Program-made: the position numbers and the translations under genes
The notes under the pieces: generated by a model
The model's database searches: none
Seen by the model: only the letters and a program-made list of their open reading frames with translations
What the model was told of the DNA's origin: nothing
In this document: positions 34,683-43,317 of the stretch, piece by piece
How the letters are laid out: the number at the start of each line of letters is the position of its first letter
Numbering within the stretch: the stretch's first letter is position 1
Source: Mesorhizobium sp. WSM3859
Lineage (GTDB): Bacteria > Pseudomonadota > Alphaproteobacteria > Rhizobiales > Rhizobiaceae
Length of the DNA stretch: 64,000 nucleotides
Reading direction: 5' to 3'
Assembly (NCBI RefSeq): GCF_002295065.1
Contig: NZ_NSGG01000009.1
Coordinates: forward strand, 186,001 to 250,000

Positions 34683-35957
34683 CTACATGCTGTTCAGCTC
34701 TTCCTTGATGGATTTCACCGCCTCGGCCGGGTCCATCTCTCCGTTGAGGGTCGGCACGAAATAATTGGACATGATGTCGAAGATCGGCCCGGCGACACCA
34801 GCCTTGGGCGACCTTGGATCGAAGATCATGTTGGCCGTCAGCGTCGAGTAGGTCGCGTTGGGCTCCATTGCCTTGTATTCGGCCGTCTCGGTGACCGGCT
34901 TATAGGCAGGGATGTGGCCTGCCGTAGCCCAGAACAGCGAGTGCTTGTCCATCCATGAGATCACCTCGAGCACCGCGGCACGCTTTTGCGGGCTGATCTC
35001 CTTGCCCTTGTTCTTCGGGATTGCGAACGAGTGGCTGTCCGCATAGGTGCATGGTTTGTCGAAGATCACCGGGATCTCGACGGCACCCCAGTCGAACAAC
35101 TTGCCTTGCTTGGCGAGGTCGGTCATCGTGGGAACCTCCCAGACGCCGTTGATCATCATCGCGGCCTTGCCCGAGGTGAACAGGGCGACGGTTGCGGGAT
35201 AGTCCGTATAGGTCGACTGCAGCCCGGCCTTCGTCCACCCTTGCAGAACCGCTAGCGCCTTCTCCAGCTTTTCGGGATTGTCCCCGGCGAGGAACTCGTT
35301 GCCCGTCAGAAGCTCGCCGCCTTGCTGGCAAACCAGCGAGTAAATGGTTCGGTACATGAAGTTGCCGTCAGCGGTGACACTACCCAACGGGAACTCGACG
35401 CCGGCATCCTTCAACTTCTGCAGTGTCGCGGTAAACTCCTCCTTGTTGCCCATGCCCATGGGACGGCCGTCGCCGCCAAGCACGCCTGCCTTCTTCAGGA
35501 GGTCGCGATTGTAGTAAAGAACGATTGGATGGGTATCGAGCGGCACTGCGTATTGCTTGCCGTCGACCGTCACGGCGTCCATCGTCGTCTGGGCGAAGTC
35601 CGACGCCGAGAGGCCCATCTTGCTCATGTCGTCGGCGGTGATTTCTTCGAGGATGTCCTGGCTGACCGCCAAGGGGATGCGGCTGGCATGATAGGTCATG
35701 ACGTCTGGCGCCTCACCGACCGCGGCCGAGGTCTGCACCTTCGTGTAGAAGGGCGTTCCCCACTCCAGTGTCGTGGCGTCGATCTTGATCTTGCCGGCGT
35801 GGGCGGCGTTGAAGTCGGAGATCATCTGCTTCATGCGCACACCGTCACCGCCGCCGAGGAAATCCCACCATGCGACGGTTTCTTCGGCCTGGGCCGCGAC
35901 GACCCAGAATCCTCCGGCCGCAACCACCGCAACGGCCATCATATTGCGAAAGTTCAT
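34683..35957 (-). CDS. Extracellular solute-binding protein, family 1 (arabinoside importer)
   Basis: A 424-residue periplasmic protein. The signal peptide is MNFRNMMAVAVVAAGGFWVVAAQA with cleavage before EETVAW. WWDFLGGGDGVRMKQMISDF gives a family-1 sugar-binding N-lobe, and the protein has the usual length. It lies immediately downstream of the GH51 arabinofuranosidase gene, so arabinose-containing oligosaccharides are the probable ligand. An operator-like inverted repeat (36048-36068) precedes it, so it has its own promoter. Confidence 0.92.
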   Translation of the reverse strand: MNFRNMMAVAVVAAGGFWVVAAQAEETVAWWDFLGGGDGVRMKQMISDFNAAHAGKIKIDATTLEWGTPFYTKVQTSAAVGEAPDVMTYHASRIPLAVSQDILEEITADDMSKMGLSASDFAQTTMDAVTVDGKQYAVPLDTHPIVLYYNRDLLKKAGVLGGDGRPMGMGNKEEFTATLQKLKDAGVEFPLGSVTADGNFMYRTIYSLVCQQGGELLTGNEFLAGDNPEKLEKALAVLQGWTKAGLQSTYTDYPATVALFTSGKAAMMINGVWEVPTMTDLAKQGKLFDWGAVEIPVIFDKPCTYADSHSFAIPKNKGKEISPQKRAAVLEVISWMDKHSLFWATAGHIPAYKPVTETAEYKAMEPNATYSTLTANMIFDPRSPKAGVAGPIFDIMSNYFVPTLNGEMDPAEAVKSIKEELNSM

Positions 35958-36047
35958 CTCAGCTTCCTCCCGAGCACGGCGGTTAGATCCGCCTTGAACG
36001 TTTCGATGCTACACCAAACCAATCCGCCTGCAACGGATTTTACGGTA

Positions 36048-36068
36048 TATATCTGATAGTCGGATATT
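36048..36068. promoter_or_regulatory. Operator-like inverted repeat before the binding-protein gene
   Basis: ATATCTGA and TCGGATAT pair at seven of eight positions around a 3-bp centre, between the GH51 stop and the binding-protein start. It shares TnTATCnG....TCnG with sites at 37619 and 38742, and is a candidate binding site of the COG4189-like regulator. Confidence 0.6.
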
Positions 36069-36071
36069 AAA

Positions 36072-37577
36072 TCAGAGTGTCACGCGCACCATCGAGTAGG
36101 AGTGCGGCGGCAAGTTCAGCGTCATTCCCTTGCTGCTGAGCGCTGCTCCGTTGCCTTTGGCCGGCGACACGTTGTCCGGCGCGTCCTTCGTGTTGCAGGC
36201 CTCGAGATCGTCATGACGGATGATCGTATGCTCGATGGACTTGGCGGCAAACCGCTCGAGGGCGATTTCGGCCTCTATCGTCTCGGACCCATGCCGGTTG
36301 ATTGCGAAGAAGGTCAGCGTGCCGGCGTTCGAATCGTGCACGCCCGCAATGTCGAGCCACGGCACCTTGTCGGCCGCGGCCGCGTCATAGGTAGGCACCT
36401 CGACCGCGAGCTGCAGCGCGGTGCCGCGGCCGTGCCTGGAGGCCAGCATAAAAGGCCAGTAGATCGTCTGCCGCCAGGCGCTGCCGCCGGGATCGGTCAT
36501 GATCGGCGCGATAACGTTCACCAACTGCGCTATGCAGGCGATGCGAACGACATCCGACCGGCGGATGAAGGTGTTGATGATGCAGCCGACCTGCAGCACG
36601 TCCTCGAAATTGTAGATGTCTTCCAGAAGCCTGGGCGCCTCCGGCCAGTCCCAGGCGCGCATGCGCTCGGCGTCCTGCTTGCGCTGATGGTACCACACGT
36701 TCCACTCGTCGAAGGAGATCTTCACGTCCCGCTTCGAGCGGGTCTTGGCCTTTACGTAGTCGATGATGCCGGAGACCGTGCCGATGTAGCGGTCGAGCTT
36801 GGCCGGGAGGGCGAGATATTCGGCCGTATTCTTCTCGTAGTTCTCGAAATACATGTGGAGGGAGATGTAGTCGACCTGCTCGTAGGTCGCTTCCAGCACG
36901 GTTGCTTCCCACTGCGGATAGGTCGGCATATTGGAATGCGACGAGCCGCAGACGACCAGTTCCACCGTCGGGTCGAGGCCACGCAGCGCCTTGGCGGTCT
37001 CGTTGGCGAGATGGCCGTATTCGCCCGCCGTCTTGTGGCCAACCTGCCAGGGGCCGTCCATTTCATTGCCGAGACACCAGAGGCGGCAGTTCCAGGGTTG
37101 CGCGCGGCCGTTCTTGGCCCTGAGGTCGGACCAGTAGCTGCCGCCCGGGTGGTTGACGTATTCAACGAAGGCCCGCGCCTCATCGAGGCCGCGGGAACCG
37201 AGATTGACCGCAAGCATCATCTCGGTGCCGGCCTTTTCAGCCCAGTCGGCGAATTCGTGGATTCCAACCAGGTTCGGCTCCGTGGTGCGCCAAGCGAGAT
37301 CGAGCCGCCGCGGGCGGTTCTCCTTTGGGCCTATGCCGTCTTCCCAATTGTAGGCCGACACGAAGTTGCCACCCGGGTAGCGGCAGATCGGAGTGTCGAG
37401 CGCGCGCACCAGCTCGATCACGTCCTTGCGCATCCCCTGTGCGTCCGCTTGCGGATGTCCGGGCTCGTAGATGCCCGTGTAGACCGCCCGGCCAAGATGC
37501 TCGAGAAAGGAGCCGTAAAGACGTTTGTCGATATCCGCGACGGCATAGGCCGCATTCGCCGTGACTCTGGCCTTCAT
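36072..37577 (-). CDS. abfA: Alpha-N-arabinofuranosidase, GH51
   Basis: A 501-residue cytosolic enzyme (no signal peptide) that removes terminal arabinofuranosyl groups from imported oligosaccharides. The acid/base Glu172 is in LGNEMDGPWQ and the nucleophile Glu291 in SFDEWNVWY, both in the canonical GH51 context; ICRYPGGNFVSAYNWEDG marks the start of the barrel. The length is normal for the family. It is the first structural gene of the cluster, upstream of the binding protein and downstream of an operator-like site at 37619-37639. Confidence 0.95.
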   Translation of the reverse strand: MKARVTANAAYAVADIDKRLYGSFLEHLGRAVYTGIYEPGHPQADAQGMRKDVIELVRALDTPICRYPGGNFVSAYNWEDGIGPKENRPRRLDLAWRTTEPNLVGIHEFADWAEKAGTEMMLAVNLGSRGLDEARAFVEYVNHPGGSYWSDLRAKNGRAQPWNCRLWCLGNEMDGPWQVGHKTAGEYGHLANETAKALRGLDPTVELVVCGSSHSNMPTYPQWEATVLEATYEQVDYISLHMYFENYEKNTAEYLALPAKLDRYIGTVSGIIDYVKAKTRSKRDVKISFDEWNVWYHQRKQDAERMRAWDWPEAPRLLEDIYNFEDVLQVGCIINTFIRRSDVVRIACIAQLVNVIAPIMTDPGGSAWRQTIYWPFMLASRHGRGTALQLAVEVPTYDAAAADKVPWLDIAGVHDSNAGTLTFFAINRHGSETIEAEIALERFAAKSIEHTIIRHDDLEACNTKDAPDNVSPAKGNGAALSSKGMTLNLPPHSYSMVRVTL

Positions 37578-37618
37578 TGATCCCTCCCACCCCGGATTGT
37601 CAATCCGACTTCCCGGTT

Positions 37619-37639
37619 TATATCCGGGTCTCGGGACCA
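37619..37639. promoter_or_regulatory. Operator-like site before the arabinofuranosidase gene
   Basis: TATATCCG....TCTCGG shares the left half and the TCGG of the site at 36048. It lies 42 bp before the GH51 start; its right half is poor. Confidence 0.4.
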
Positions 37640-37675
37640 GTTAATGGCGGAGTTCGCTCGCCCGTCAAGGGCCTA

Positions 37676-37780
37676 ATGCATGTCGCCCAGAAGTGTGCGC
37701 GGTTCTGGGACAACGACATGCATCAAAACAAAGACTTAAAGCGCGTCGCCTGAATCCGGTTCAGCGCGACACGCTTTAAG
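37676..37780. repeat. Composite palindromic repeat of the Mesorhizobium type
   Basis: Two inverted repeats stand side by side. The first (37676-37723) has arms ATGCATGTCG / CGACATGCAT with inner CCCAGAA/TTCTGGG. The second (37735-37780) has arms CTTAAAGCG.GTCGC / GCGAC.CGCTTTAAG around TGAATCCGGTTCA. The whole is 6 bp from the stop of the minus-strand regulator gene and can fold as two stable hairpins. Confidence 0.85.
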
Positions 37781-37786
37781 ATGCCC

Positions 37787-38713
37787 TCAAGCCTTCAGCA
37801 GGCGCAGAACGATGTCTTTGCTGTAATTGCCGAAGCCGCTGCCGAAAATATTGATGCCGCCGGGGTGACGCGCATCTTCCTTCACGCCGATTCGTATCCG
37901 GATCGAGCGGTGCCGCCCGAGTTCCAGATCAGCCAGCGAGCATTTGGAAACCTTCTCATTGTTGCGATAGGTGCCATTGTTCGTGACGCGCCAGTGTGCG
38001 AGGTCACCATATTGCGATCCGGCCAGTTTCCACCAGCCGGGCGTATGCTTGCCGCGCTTGTCCCCATAGTCGGCTGGCGCCGTCCAGGTATCTATCTCGT
38101 GTCCGTTGATCGCTACCGTGATGTCTGATGGCCAATCCTTCGATGTGCCCGGCACCTCTGACGAAAGCTCCATCGCTAGTTCCAACCCGCCGACCTTGGC
38201 ATTGGCAAGCGTCGCATTGTTGGGAAACTGGTATTCGACGAAGCCGCGCGTGAACCACAGCAGCCCTGCCCGCATACGGTCAGGATCAAGGAAGGTGTCG
38301 GGCACATCGAGAAGTCCGATGACGCCGTCCTTTGAACACAGGCCGCAGGGAGCGGAAACTTCGCATCTTGTATAGAGTCCAAGCGGCATCGCCACCTCTA
38401 TGACCCCGAGATCCTGCGCTGGGGCGCGGTCCTTAAAGACGACAACCAGCTCAGAGAAGGTCGAATAGCAAACCTTCTGGCTTCCCTTGCGCGCCTTCTG
38501 TGATTTCGTCTCGATCAAACCGACATCGACAAGAACCTGGATGTTGGCGGAAATCGTCGATTGCGGAAGACCGAGTTCCTCGGCCACTTGATTGACGTTT
38601 TTCGGCCCCTTGCGGTGCAGCAGATCGAGAATCCGGACCCGGACCTCGCTCGCGAGGCTCTTCAGCAAGTCAAGCTGCTCAAGCGGATCGACAACCATGA
38701 TTTCATTCGACAT
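37787..38713 (-). CDS. COG4189-like (ArsR-type HTH) transcriptional regulator
   Basis: A 308-residue protein. The N-terminal winged helix (about residues 12-85: LASEVRVRILDLLHRKGPKNVNQVAEELGLPQSTISANIQVL) is ArsR-like. The 200-residue C-terminal domain is unlike ArsR and contains RCEVSAPCGLC, two cysteines in a CGLC motif, and a jelly-roll-like strand pattern that could bind a sugar. I recognise this layout from regulators beside sugar clusters. The start at 38713 was preferred to a GTG at 38725 for the typical N-terminus. A palindrome directly upstream suggests autoregulation. Confidence 0.85.
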   Translation of the reverse strand: MSNEIMVVDPLEQLDLLKSLASEVRVRILDLLHRKGPKNVNQVAEELGLPQSTISANIQVLVDVGLIETKSQKARKGSQKVCYSTFSELVVVFKDRAPAQDLGVIEVAMPLGLYTRCEVSAPCGLCSKDGVIGLLDVPDTFLDPDRMRAGLLWFTRGFVEYQFPNNATLANAKVGGLELAMELSSEVPGTSKDWPSDITVAINGHEIDTWTAPADYGDKRGKHTPGWWKLAGSQYGDLAHWRVTNNGTYRNNEKVSKCSLADLELGRHRSIRIRIGVKEDARHPGGINIFGSGFGNYSKDIVLRLLKA

Positions 38714-38741
38714 ATGGCCCCGCACTCGTCACACGGGGTTA

Positions 38742-38762
38742 TGTATCAGCAGATCAGATACA
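38742..38762. promoter_or_regulatory. Operator-like palindrome before the regulator gene
   Basis: TGTATC (38742-38747) and GATACA (38757-38762) are perfect 6-bp arms with a 9-bp spacer, 28 bp before the regulator start. Positions shared with the 36048 site are TnTATCnGnnnnTCnGATA. Confidence 0.6.
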
Positions 38763-38824
38763 AATAAAGACGGTTGGCATTATGATTGACCCCCCTAGCT
38801 GGCATATCTTTCGTAGCGACTTCG

Positions 38825-39031
38825 TCATTCAGTAGTTGACCAGCACGGCCACAACGGGCGGCGCTTCAGCCGCTCCAGGACCGCCGGATCGCGAGAGAAG
38901 TCCTCATTCTTCAGGCGCAGTACGTGGGCGTGCCTGCTTCCAAGCTGCCGATGAAAATAGTGAAAGATGGCTGAGTTGCCTACCGAGCATCCAACGTGAT
39001 CACGCCTTGCTACGCGGGCAACATTCGCCAT
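38825..39031 (-). CDS. Possible small hypothetical protein
   Basis: A 68-codon frame starting with ATG and a GGCGGG upstream. The residues are not low-complexity (SAIFHYFHRQLGSRHAHVLRLKNEDFSRDPAVLERLKRRPLW) and read like real protein, but I recognise no family. It is the only candidate in the 519 bp from 38714 to 39232; the remainder of that stretch holds only the regulator's promoter and operator. It may also be a decayed gene fragment. Confidence 0.3.
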   Translation of the reverse strand: MANVARVARRDHVGCSVGNSAIFHYFHRQLGSRHAHVLRLKNEDFSRDPAVLERLKRRPLWPCWSTTE

Positions 39032-39232
39032 CCCGCCATATTAGGCGGACTTAGGCCGGCTCCTACCCCAAAGGGGTGCCGGCCACAGCAACTTTCGTCA
39101 TCGACCGGGTAGCTAACGAGCGACTGAAGTCGGGCATTTGGTGGCATTGGTCCTACCGGCCTCCAGAAACGAGCAGGATGAGCTTAAAAGCCCCTTCCAT
39201 CCGATCGAACTGACATGCTGGTTTGAATTCCA

Positions 39233-39520
39233 ATGCGATTTTACTTCGATGCGTATGAGGACAGCACCTTGGTCCGAGATGAGGACGGCTTGGATGTGGC
39301 CGACCTCGTCGCTGCCAAACTGCAAGCAGCCAAAGCAGTGGTTGATGCAGCGAAGGACTTGGTCCCGAAGATGCAGATTGGGACAGTAGCAATTCATGTC
39401 AGGGACACTGAGGGTCGTGTGGTATACACGGCTGAAGTCAACTTCAAAGCGCGCAGCTTTTTGAAGCTCGCATACGACGAGACTGCACCTGCCTACTTGC
39501 CTGTTGAAGGTCAGGATTGA
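39233..39520 (+). CDS. DUF6894-like small protein
   Basis: A 95-residue protein. MRFYFDAYEDSTLVRDEDGLDVADLVAAKLQAAKAVVDAAKDLVP matches the DUF6894 outline: an N-terminal [RY]FF strand, a D..G turn and a helix rich in Ala, followed by a V..VRD..GRVVYTAEV strand pair. The family is common in rhizobia and of unknown function. It stands alone; the next gene is 326 bp away. Confidence 0.75.
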   Translation: MRFYFDAYEDSTLVRDEDGLDVADLVAAKLQAAKAVVDAAKDLVPKMQIGTVAIHVRDTEGRVVYTAEVNFKARSFLKLAYDETAPAYLPVEGQD

Positions 39521-39846
39521 GCCCGTGTAGGAAACGATTGACTGACATCGGCGTAGCATCCTCTCATGGCAGGCCGGATAGCATTGATCTCACACAAATG
39601 ATCGGGAACTTTCTGCAAAACGCTACGATGGAGGATGGTGACATCGATTCCTGCTTGCAGACTGGCCTAAACACCAACATCCGATCAGCTTAGACACGTC
39701 TTCCCCTTTTGGCCGAGCCCTCGACCCCCGAGTCGCATTGACGAAGGGCAATTGACCGATAGCTTGAGGCGAACCGAAAGCCGCCACCGGTTTGAAGCTA
39801 TTGTTCGGGTTGCAACTTGCTGCATCTTTCCAACAGTCGAGGCATT
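39521..39846. other. Gene-free stretch
   Basis: No frame with coding character, RNA gene or strong hairpin is visible in this 326-bp gap. The right end presumably holds the promoter of the glycosyltransferase gene. Confidence 0.6.
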
Positions 39847-40974
39847 GTGGGGCCGACAACTATTGCGACAGCTGGTCCCTCACCACTCGCCGGCGCAGCC
39901 GTCGGTCGTCTACTTTTTGAAAACTCGCTATCGATACTGAACAGGACCGGTGCTTGGCACATCGCCAAAGACCTTTGCCAGGAGTTCGTGCCCGAACACG
40001 CGCAGGCTCGGTACTGGCGCCTTGGTTCGCGTGGCCCCGAAGGCCTGGCCCGCAAAATCGCGGCTCGCCTGATGATGCTGGAAATCAGTTGGCTCAAGGA
40101 CAGCCGACACTTCTTGATCGGCGGCAAAACCGCGGGGAGCGACACGCGGATATTTCTCGACCCTCTCTTTGTGCTGAGGTCAGAGCTCGCCGAAAATGAC
40201 ATTGTGCTTTGCCATGACGTCGGCCCTTTGAGCCATAGTTTTCTATACGATGCTGTGACCGTCCAAAATTACCGTGTCGCGTATGGAAAAATCCGCAGGC
40301 ACAGGCCTGGAATCATTTTCGTGAGTAATTGGTCGAAGGATAATTTCGTTTCGCTCTTTGGATCGAACTTCCGGTTCCTGACCACGATTCCGCTATATGT
40401 GCGAACTGGCCTGTTCGACGGCGCACTGGAAGCCCCTCCTGGTGTCGACGGGCAATTTTTCCTGACGGTCGGCGCCTTTGAAACCCGCAAGAACCAGATC
40501 ACCGCGCTTGAGGCGTATCGAGACGGCGAGTTCCACAAGCAAGGCATCAAATATGTGCTTTGCGGCTCGCGTGGCGAGGGCCGTGACAAGATCATTGATC
40601 TCGCGAAATCGATACCAGGGACCGTGTTGCCTGGTTATGTGTCAGACAGCCAGTTGCGCTGGCTCTACGCGAATGCAGAAGCATTCGTTCTGCCGAGTCT
40701 CTTGGAAGGGTTTGGCATGCCTGCCTTGGAGGCGGCCTATATGGGCCTCTTATCGATCGTCTCCGAGGGAAGTGCATTGGTGGAAGCGGTGGAAGGCGTC
40801 TGCGTGCAAGTCCCTCCAAAGGACACGACTGCAATCGGACAGGCGATGCGCCGCGCCCTTTCACGGAGTTCGGCGGAAAAGGCACAGACCAGCCGCGAGC
40901 TTCGCGGCGTTGCTTCACGCGCCTCGAAACAACGCTTCCTGCAGAGTTGGAGAGGCTTGCTCCTGGGCGGATAA
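39847..40974 (+). CDS. Glycosyltransferase, GT4-type
   Basis: About 375 residues. The N-terminus TTIATAGPSPLAGAAVGRLLFENSL is the GT-B donor/acceptor-binding opening. The C-terminal domain shows FFLTVGAFETRKNQITALEAY, then LPGYVSDSQLRWLYANAEAFVLPSLLEGFGMPALEAA, with the EGFG.P..EA signature of GT4. The GTG at 39847 has GAGG upstream and is preferred to a TTG ten codons earlier. It transfers a sugar to the growing exopolysaccharide repeat unit at the cytoplasmic face; the sugar is unknown. Confidence 0.85.
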   Translation: MGPTTIATAGPSPLAGAAVGRLLFENSLSILNRTGAWHIAKDLCQEFVPEHAQARYWRLGSRGPEGLARKIAARLMMLEISWLKDSRHFLIGGKTAGSDTRIFLDPLFVLRSELAENDIVLCHDVGPLSHSFLYDAVTVQNYRVAYGKIRRHRPGIIFVSNWSKDNFVSLFGSNFRFLTTIPLYVRTGLFDGALEAPPGVDGQFFLTVGAFETRKNQITALEAYRDGEFHKQGIKYVLCGSRGEGRDKIIDLAKSIPGTVLPGYVSDSQLRWLYANAEAFVLPSLLEGFGMPALEAAYMGLLSIVSEGSALVEAVEGVCVQVPPKDTTAIGQAMRRALSRSSAEKAQTSRELRGVASRASKQRFLQSWRGLLLGG

Positions 40975-41090
40975 GGCGAGCCCGGAACCCTGATCGCGCA
41001 TGGGCATCTCTCGCCTATATGTTAGTTTCGCAGAATAACTGTCGCCACACGTTTCCCCATCGCAGAGCAGTTCGCTTTGGCGCCGGTCAC

Positions 41091-42524
41091 CTAAGCAGGC
41101 TCGATAGCAGGCATGGGCCGCGCCGCCTGATAGGGATTGCTTCCTGCCGCCCTGCGTAAGGCACTGATCCTGGTGGCGGTGACAACGGCGATTGCAATGA
41201 AGAAGAGCACGCCGGGGTCGGCACTGCCGCCCGACACCGAGTTGGCAATGATACCCGCCAAGGCGGCATTCCTGATGCTCATTGCGACAGCAGCGGTCTC
41301 AGGCGCCACCCATTGTTGTACCCCGCCCAATCCCCTGGCCAGGACACCGAGTAGCATCGCCAGCATCAAAGACCCAAACAAGCCAAGCTGGGAGAGAACC
41401 GCGATCGGCCAGCTCGATGCCCTGGAGCTGCCGAAGCCGACGCCGAGGCCACTGGTGTCGGCGAAGGACTGCAGGCTCTTGAGGTTCCAATAGGTGCGCT
41501 CATGTCCCGAGGCGGAATCGGCTTTGTTGATGATGGTGTTGTTGAAGAGCCTGACGAAGGGATCAAGCGCGTCGGCCCGGTAGAGGCAGACGCCCATAAC
41601 AACGGCCACACCCAGCCCCATCAGGACCGCAATCAATAGCTCCTCGCGCTCGACTCTTCCCCTGAGAAATGATGCCAACATCGAGAAGGCAACCGGAAGG
41701 CACAGCAAAGGGAGGCCGACATAGGCGGTCGAGGACGTCGACAGGATTGTCAGGAAAAGCAAGACGGCCGAAAGTCCTTGGGCGAGGCGGGACTTGGTCA
41801 TTCTCCAATAAGTGTAGGAGAATGCCAGGCAGGCCAGGGAGGCGCCGGCAAACGATGAAGCTTCGGAAAAAGATCCGGTGATGCGTGCGAAACCGGCCTC
41901 GTAAGCGTTGCTTATAATCGCATAGTTGGCGGTTTTGATCGGTGCGAGTAGGTCGCCCACGCCGGCATTCTTGCCGGCAAAGTCAATCAGCCCCATACCG
42001 GCATGCAGGCCGCACCACAAGAAGAACCCACGGCGTAGCTGGTCTATCCTGTCGGCGTGCAGCAACAGGGTGCAGAGCGCGATGGTGGTGAGCCCGCCGA
42101 GAATAAAATAGCCCGTCTGAGAGGTATTGCCTGAAACCGGAGCCAGCGACGCTTCCACGACGGTACCGCGGATTTTCGACTGGACAAAGACGGCCGTCTG
42201 TCCGGCAAAGAATCTTGGGAACAGCCACGCTCCAATGACCGCGTAAACCATGAGGCTAGCGATAATCCAGATTGGGCGCATGCTCCCGAACACGCTTCCT
42301 AAGTCGAACCATATACGTCGTCTGGCGGCGACAGCGGCGACGAGCAGAGCCTCGAACACGGTGTAGATGAGTGGAGATGAACCGCCCAGAAAAGTCAGGG
42401 TCATGACGGCGGTTGCGCCGAATGCCTGGGAAGCAATCAGCCCGACTATCAGCATTCCCCGGGAATAGTATGCAATCGCCAAAATCGCCGCGCACACTAG
42501 CAGACCCGGTAAAGAAACCTGCAT
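41091..42524 (-). CDS. Wzy/O-antigen-ligase-like polymerase
   Basis: A 477-residue polytopic membrane protein with about eleven hydrophobic segments. A large periplasmic loop lies between KSKIRGTVVEASLAP and SNAYEAGFARITGSFSEASSFAG, and ASGHERTYWNLKSL with GLGVGFGSSRASSW resembles the active-site loop of Wzy/WaaL-type enzymes (H and R residues). It probably polymerises undecaprenyl-linked repeat units. It is convergent with the preceding GT gene and not followed by a gene in the same direction. Confidence 0.75.
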   Translation of the reverse strand: MQVSLPGLLVCAAILAIAYYSRGMLIVGLIASQAFGATAVMTLTFLGGSSPLIYTVFEALLVAAVAARRRIWFDLGSVFGSMRPIWIIASLMVYAVIGAWLFPRFFAGQTAVFVQSKIRGTVVEASLAPVSGNTSQTGYFILGGLTTIALCTLLLHADRIDQLRRGFFLWCGLHAGMGLIDFAGKNAGVGDLLAPIKTANYAIISNAYEAGFARITGSFSEASSFAGASLACLAFSYTYWRMTKSRLAQGLSAVLLFLTILSTSSTAYVGLPLLCLPVAFSMLASFLRGRVEREELLIAVLMGLGVAVVMGVCLYRADALDPFVRLFNNTIINKADSASGHERTYWNLKSLQSFADTSGLGVGFGSSRASSWPIAVLSQLGLFGSLMLAMLLGVLARGLGGVQQWVAPETAAVAMSIRNAALAGIIANSVSGGSADPGVLFFIAIAVVTATRISALRRAAGSNPYQAARPMPAIEPA

Positions 42525-43033
42525 TTCTGATCGAGCCTCTCGCTCGGTTGGTCATGCCAATGTTGACGAAAGACGCTATCCGACAATGCATCTTTCGACA
42601 GGCCCATGGCTTGGGCAAGAGAGCCAAACGGCGTAGCCCTCATTCCGCAAGAAGCTGTAGGTCTTCGTGCGAAGCGAACGGCCCATCGTGGCTAGCACTA
42701 GGCCTGGAGTTTACATGCTAGTCCCGGTTCGCCAGTCACGCCCGCAAGGCGCCGTCGTTATCCGCCTGGATCGAGAAGCATGCTCGAACGGCTAGTACGT
42801 CCAGGAAACTTTCGGCACGTCTGCCTGCGGGATTCCGCCTACCCCTTCCTGCAAACGGCTAATTCGCCAACGCACACTAAAGAACGCCTCGACGCGGGGA
42901 AATGTCACACTTATACACAGGCTGCGGGCACGTTTCGGCTTACAACCATGAAATGTCGTGTTAATTGAGACTGTCGGAACTCTGGACAACGGGGTGGGTT
43001 TTCCAGAGTTCCAACATCAGGAGGATAAGCGGT
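42525..43033. other. Gene-free stretch
   Basis: The 509 bp between the polymerase start and the small gene at 43034 have no supported gene. GCACTAGGCCTGG (about 42697-42709) is loosely like the GTAGGCCT motif of other EPS promoters. A promoter for the small gene must lie near the right end. Confidence 0.5.
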
Positions 43034-43252
43034 ATGGCCACCCTGGTTATACATGACGCATTTAGCCCCAAGCAGATGATGCAACTTAGGGAAATTTACG
43101 AACGGGCGCGGGCTGTGACCGCCCAGTATCCTGAAACCCACGTTGCCAACAAAGCCGCCAAGAAGTTGGTCGATGCCTTCGAAACCGTGACCCGCAATTA
43201 TGAAGCGGGTGGCCTTTGGCTGAGCGAAACTGATCCTCAGGGAAACGCCTGA
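43034..43252 (+). CDS. Small hypothetical protein (72 residues)
   Basis: AGGAGG (43019-43024) precedes the ATG, and a strong intrinsic terminator follows, so this is a well-formed monocistronic gene. The protein is mainly helical, with FSPKQMMQLREIYERARAV and NKAAKKLVDAFETVTRNYEAG, no membrane segment and no cysteine. I do not recognise it. It lies between EPS genes, upstream of the LuxR-type regulator. Confidence 0.7.
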   Translation: MATLVIHDAFSPKQMMQLREIYERARAVTAQYPETHVANKAAKKLVDAFETVTRNYEAGGLWLSETDPQGNA

Positions 43253-43280
43253 GGTCCAAGCGTCAATTGCAGGAACATCT

Positions 43281-43317
43281 ATCCGCCTGTCAGCCATGCT
43301 GGCAGGCGGATTTTTTT
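43281..43317 (+). terminator. Intrinsic terminator of the 72-residue protein gene
   Basis: ATCCGCCTGTCAGC and GCTGGCAGGCGGAT form a long stem with a small loop, followed by seven T (43311-43317). It is 28 bp after the stop at 43252. Confidence 0.9.

Noticed and set aside
39817..39846. TTG start of the glycosyltransferase gene
   Set aside because: The GTG at 39847 has GAGG upstream and gives the expected GT-B N-terminus.
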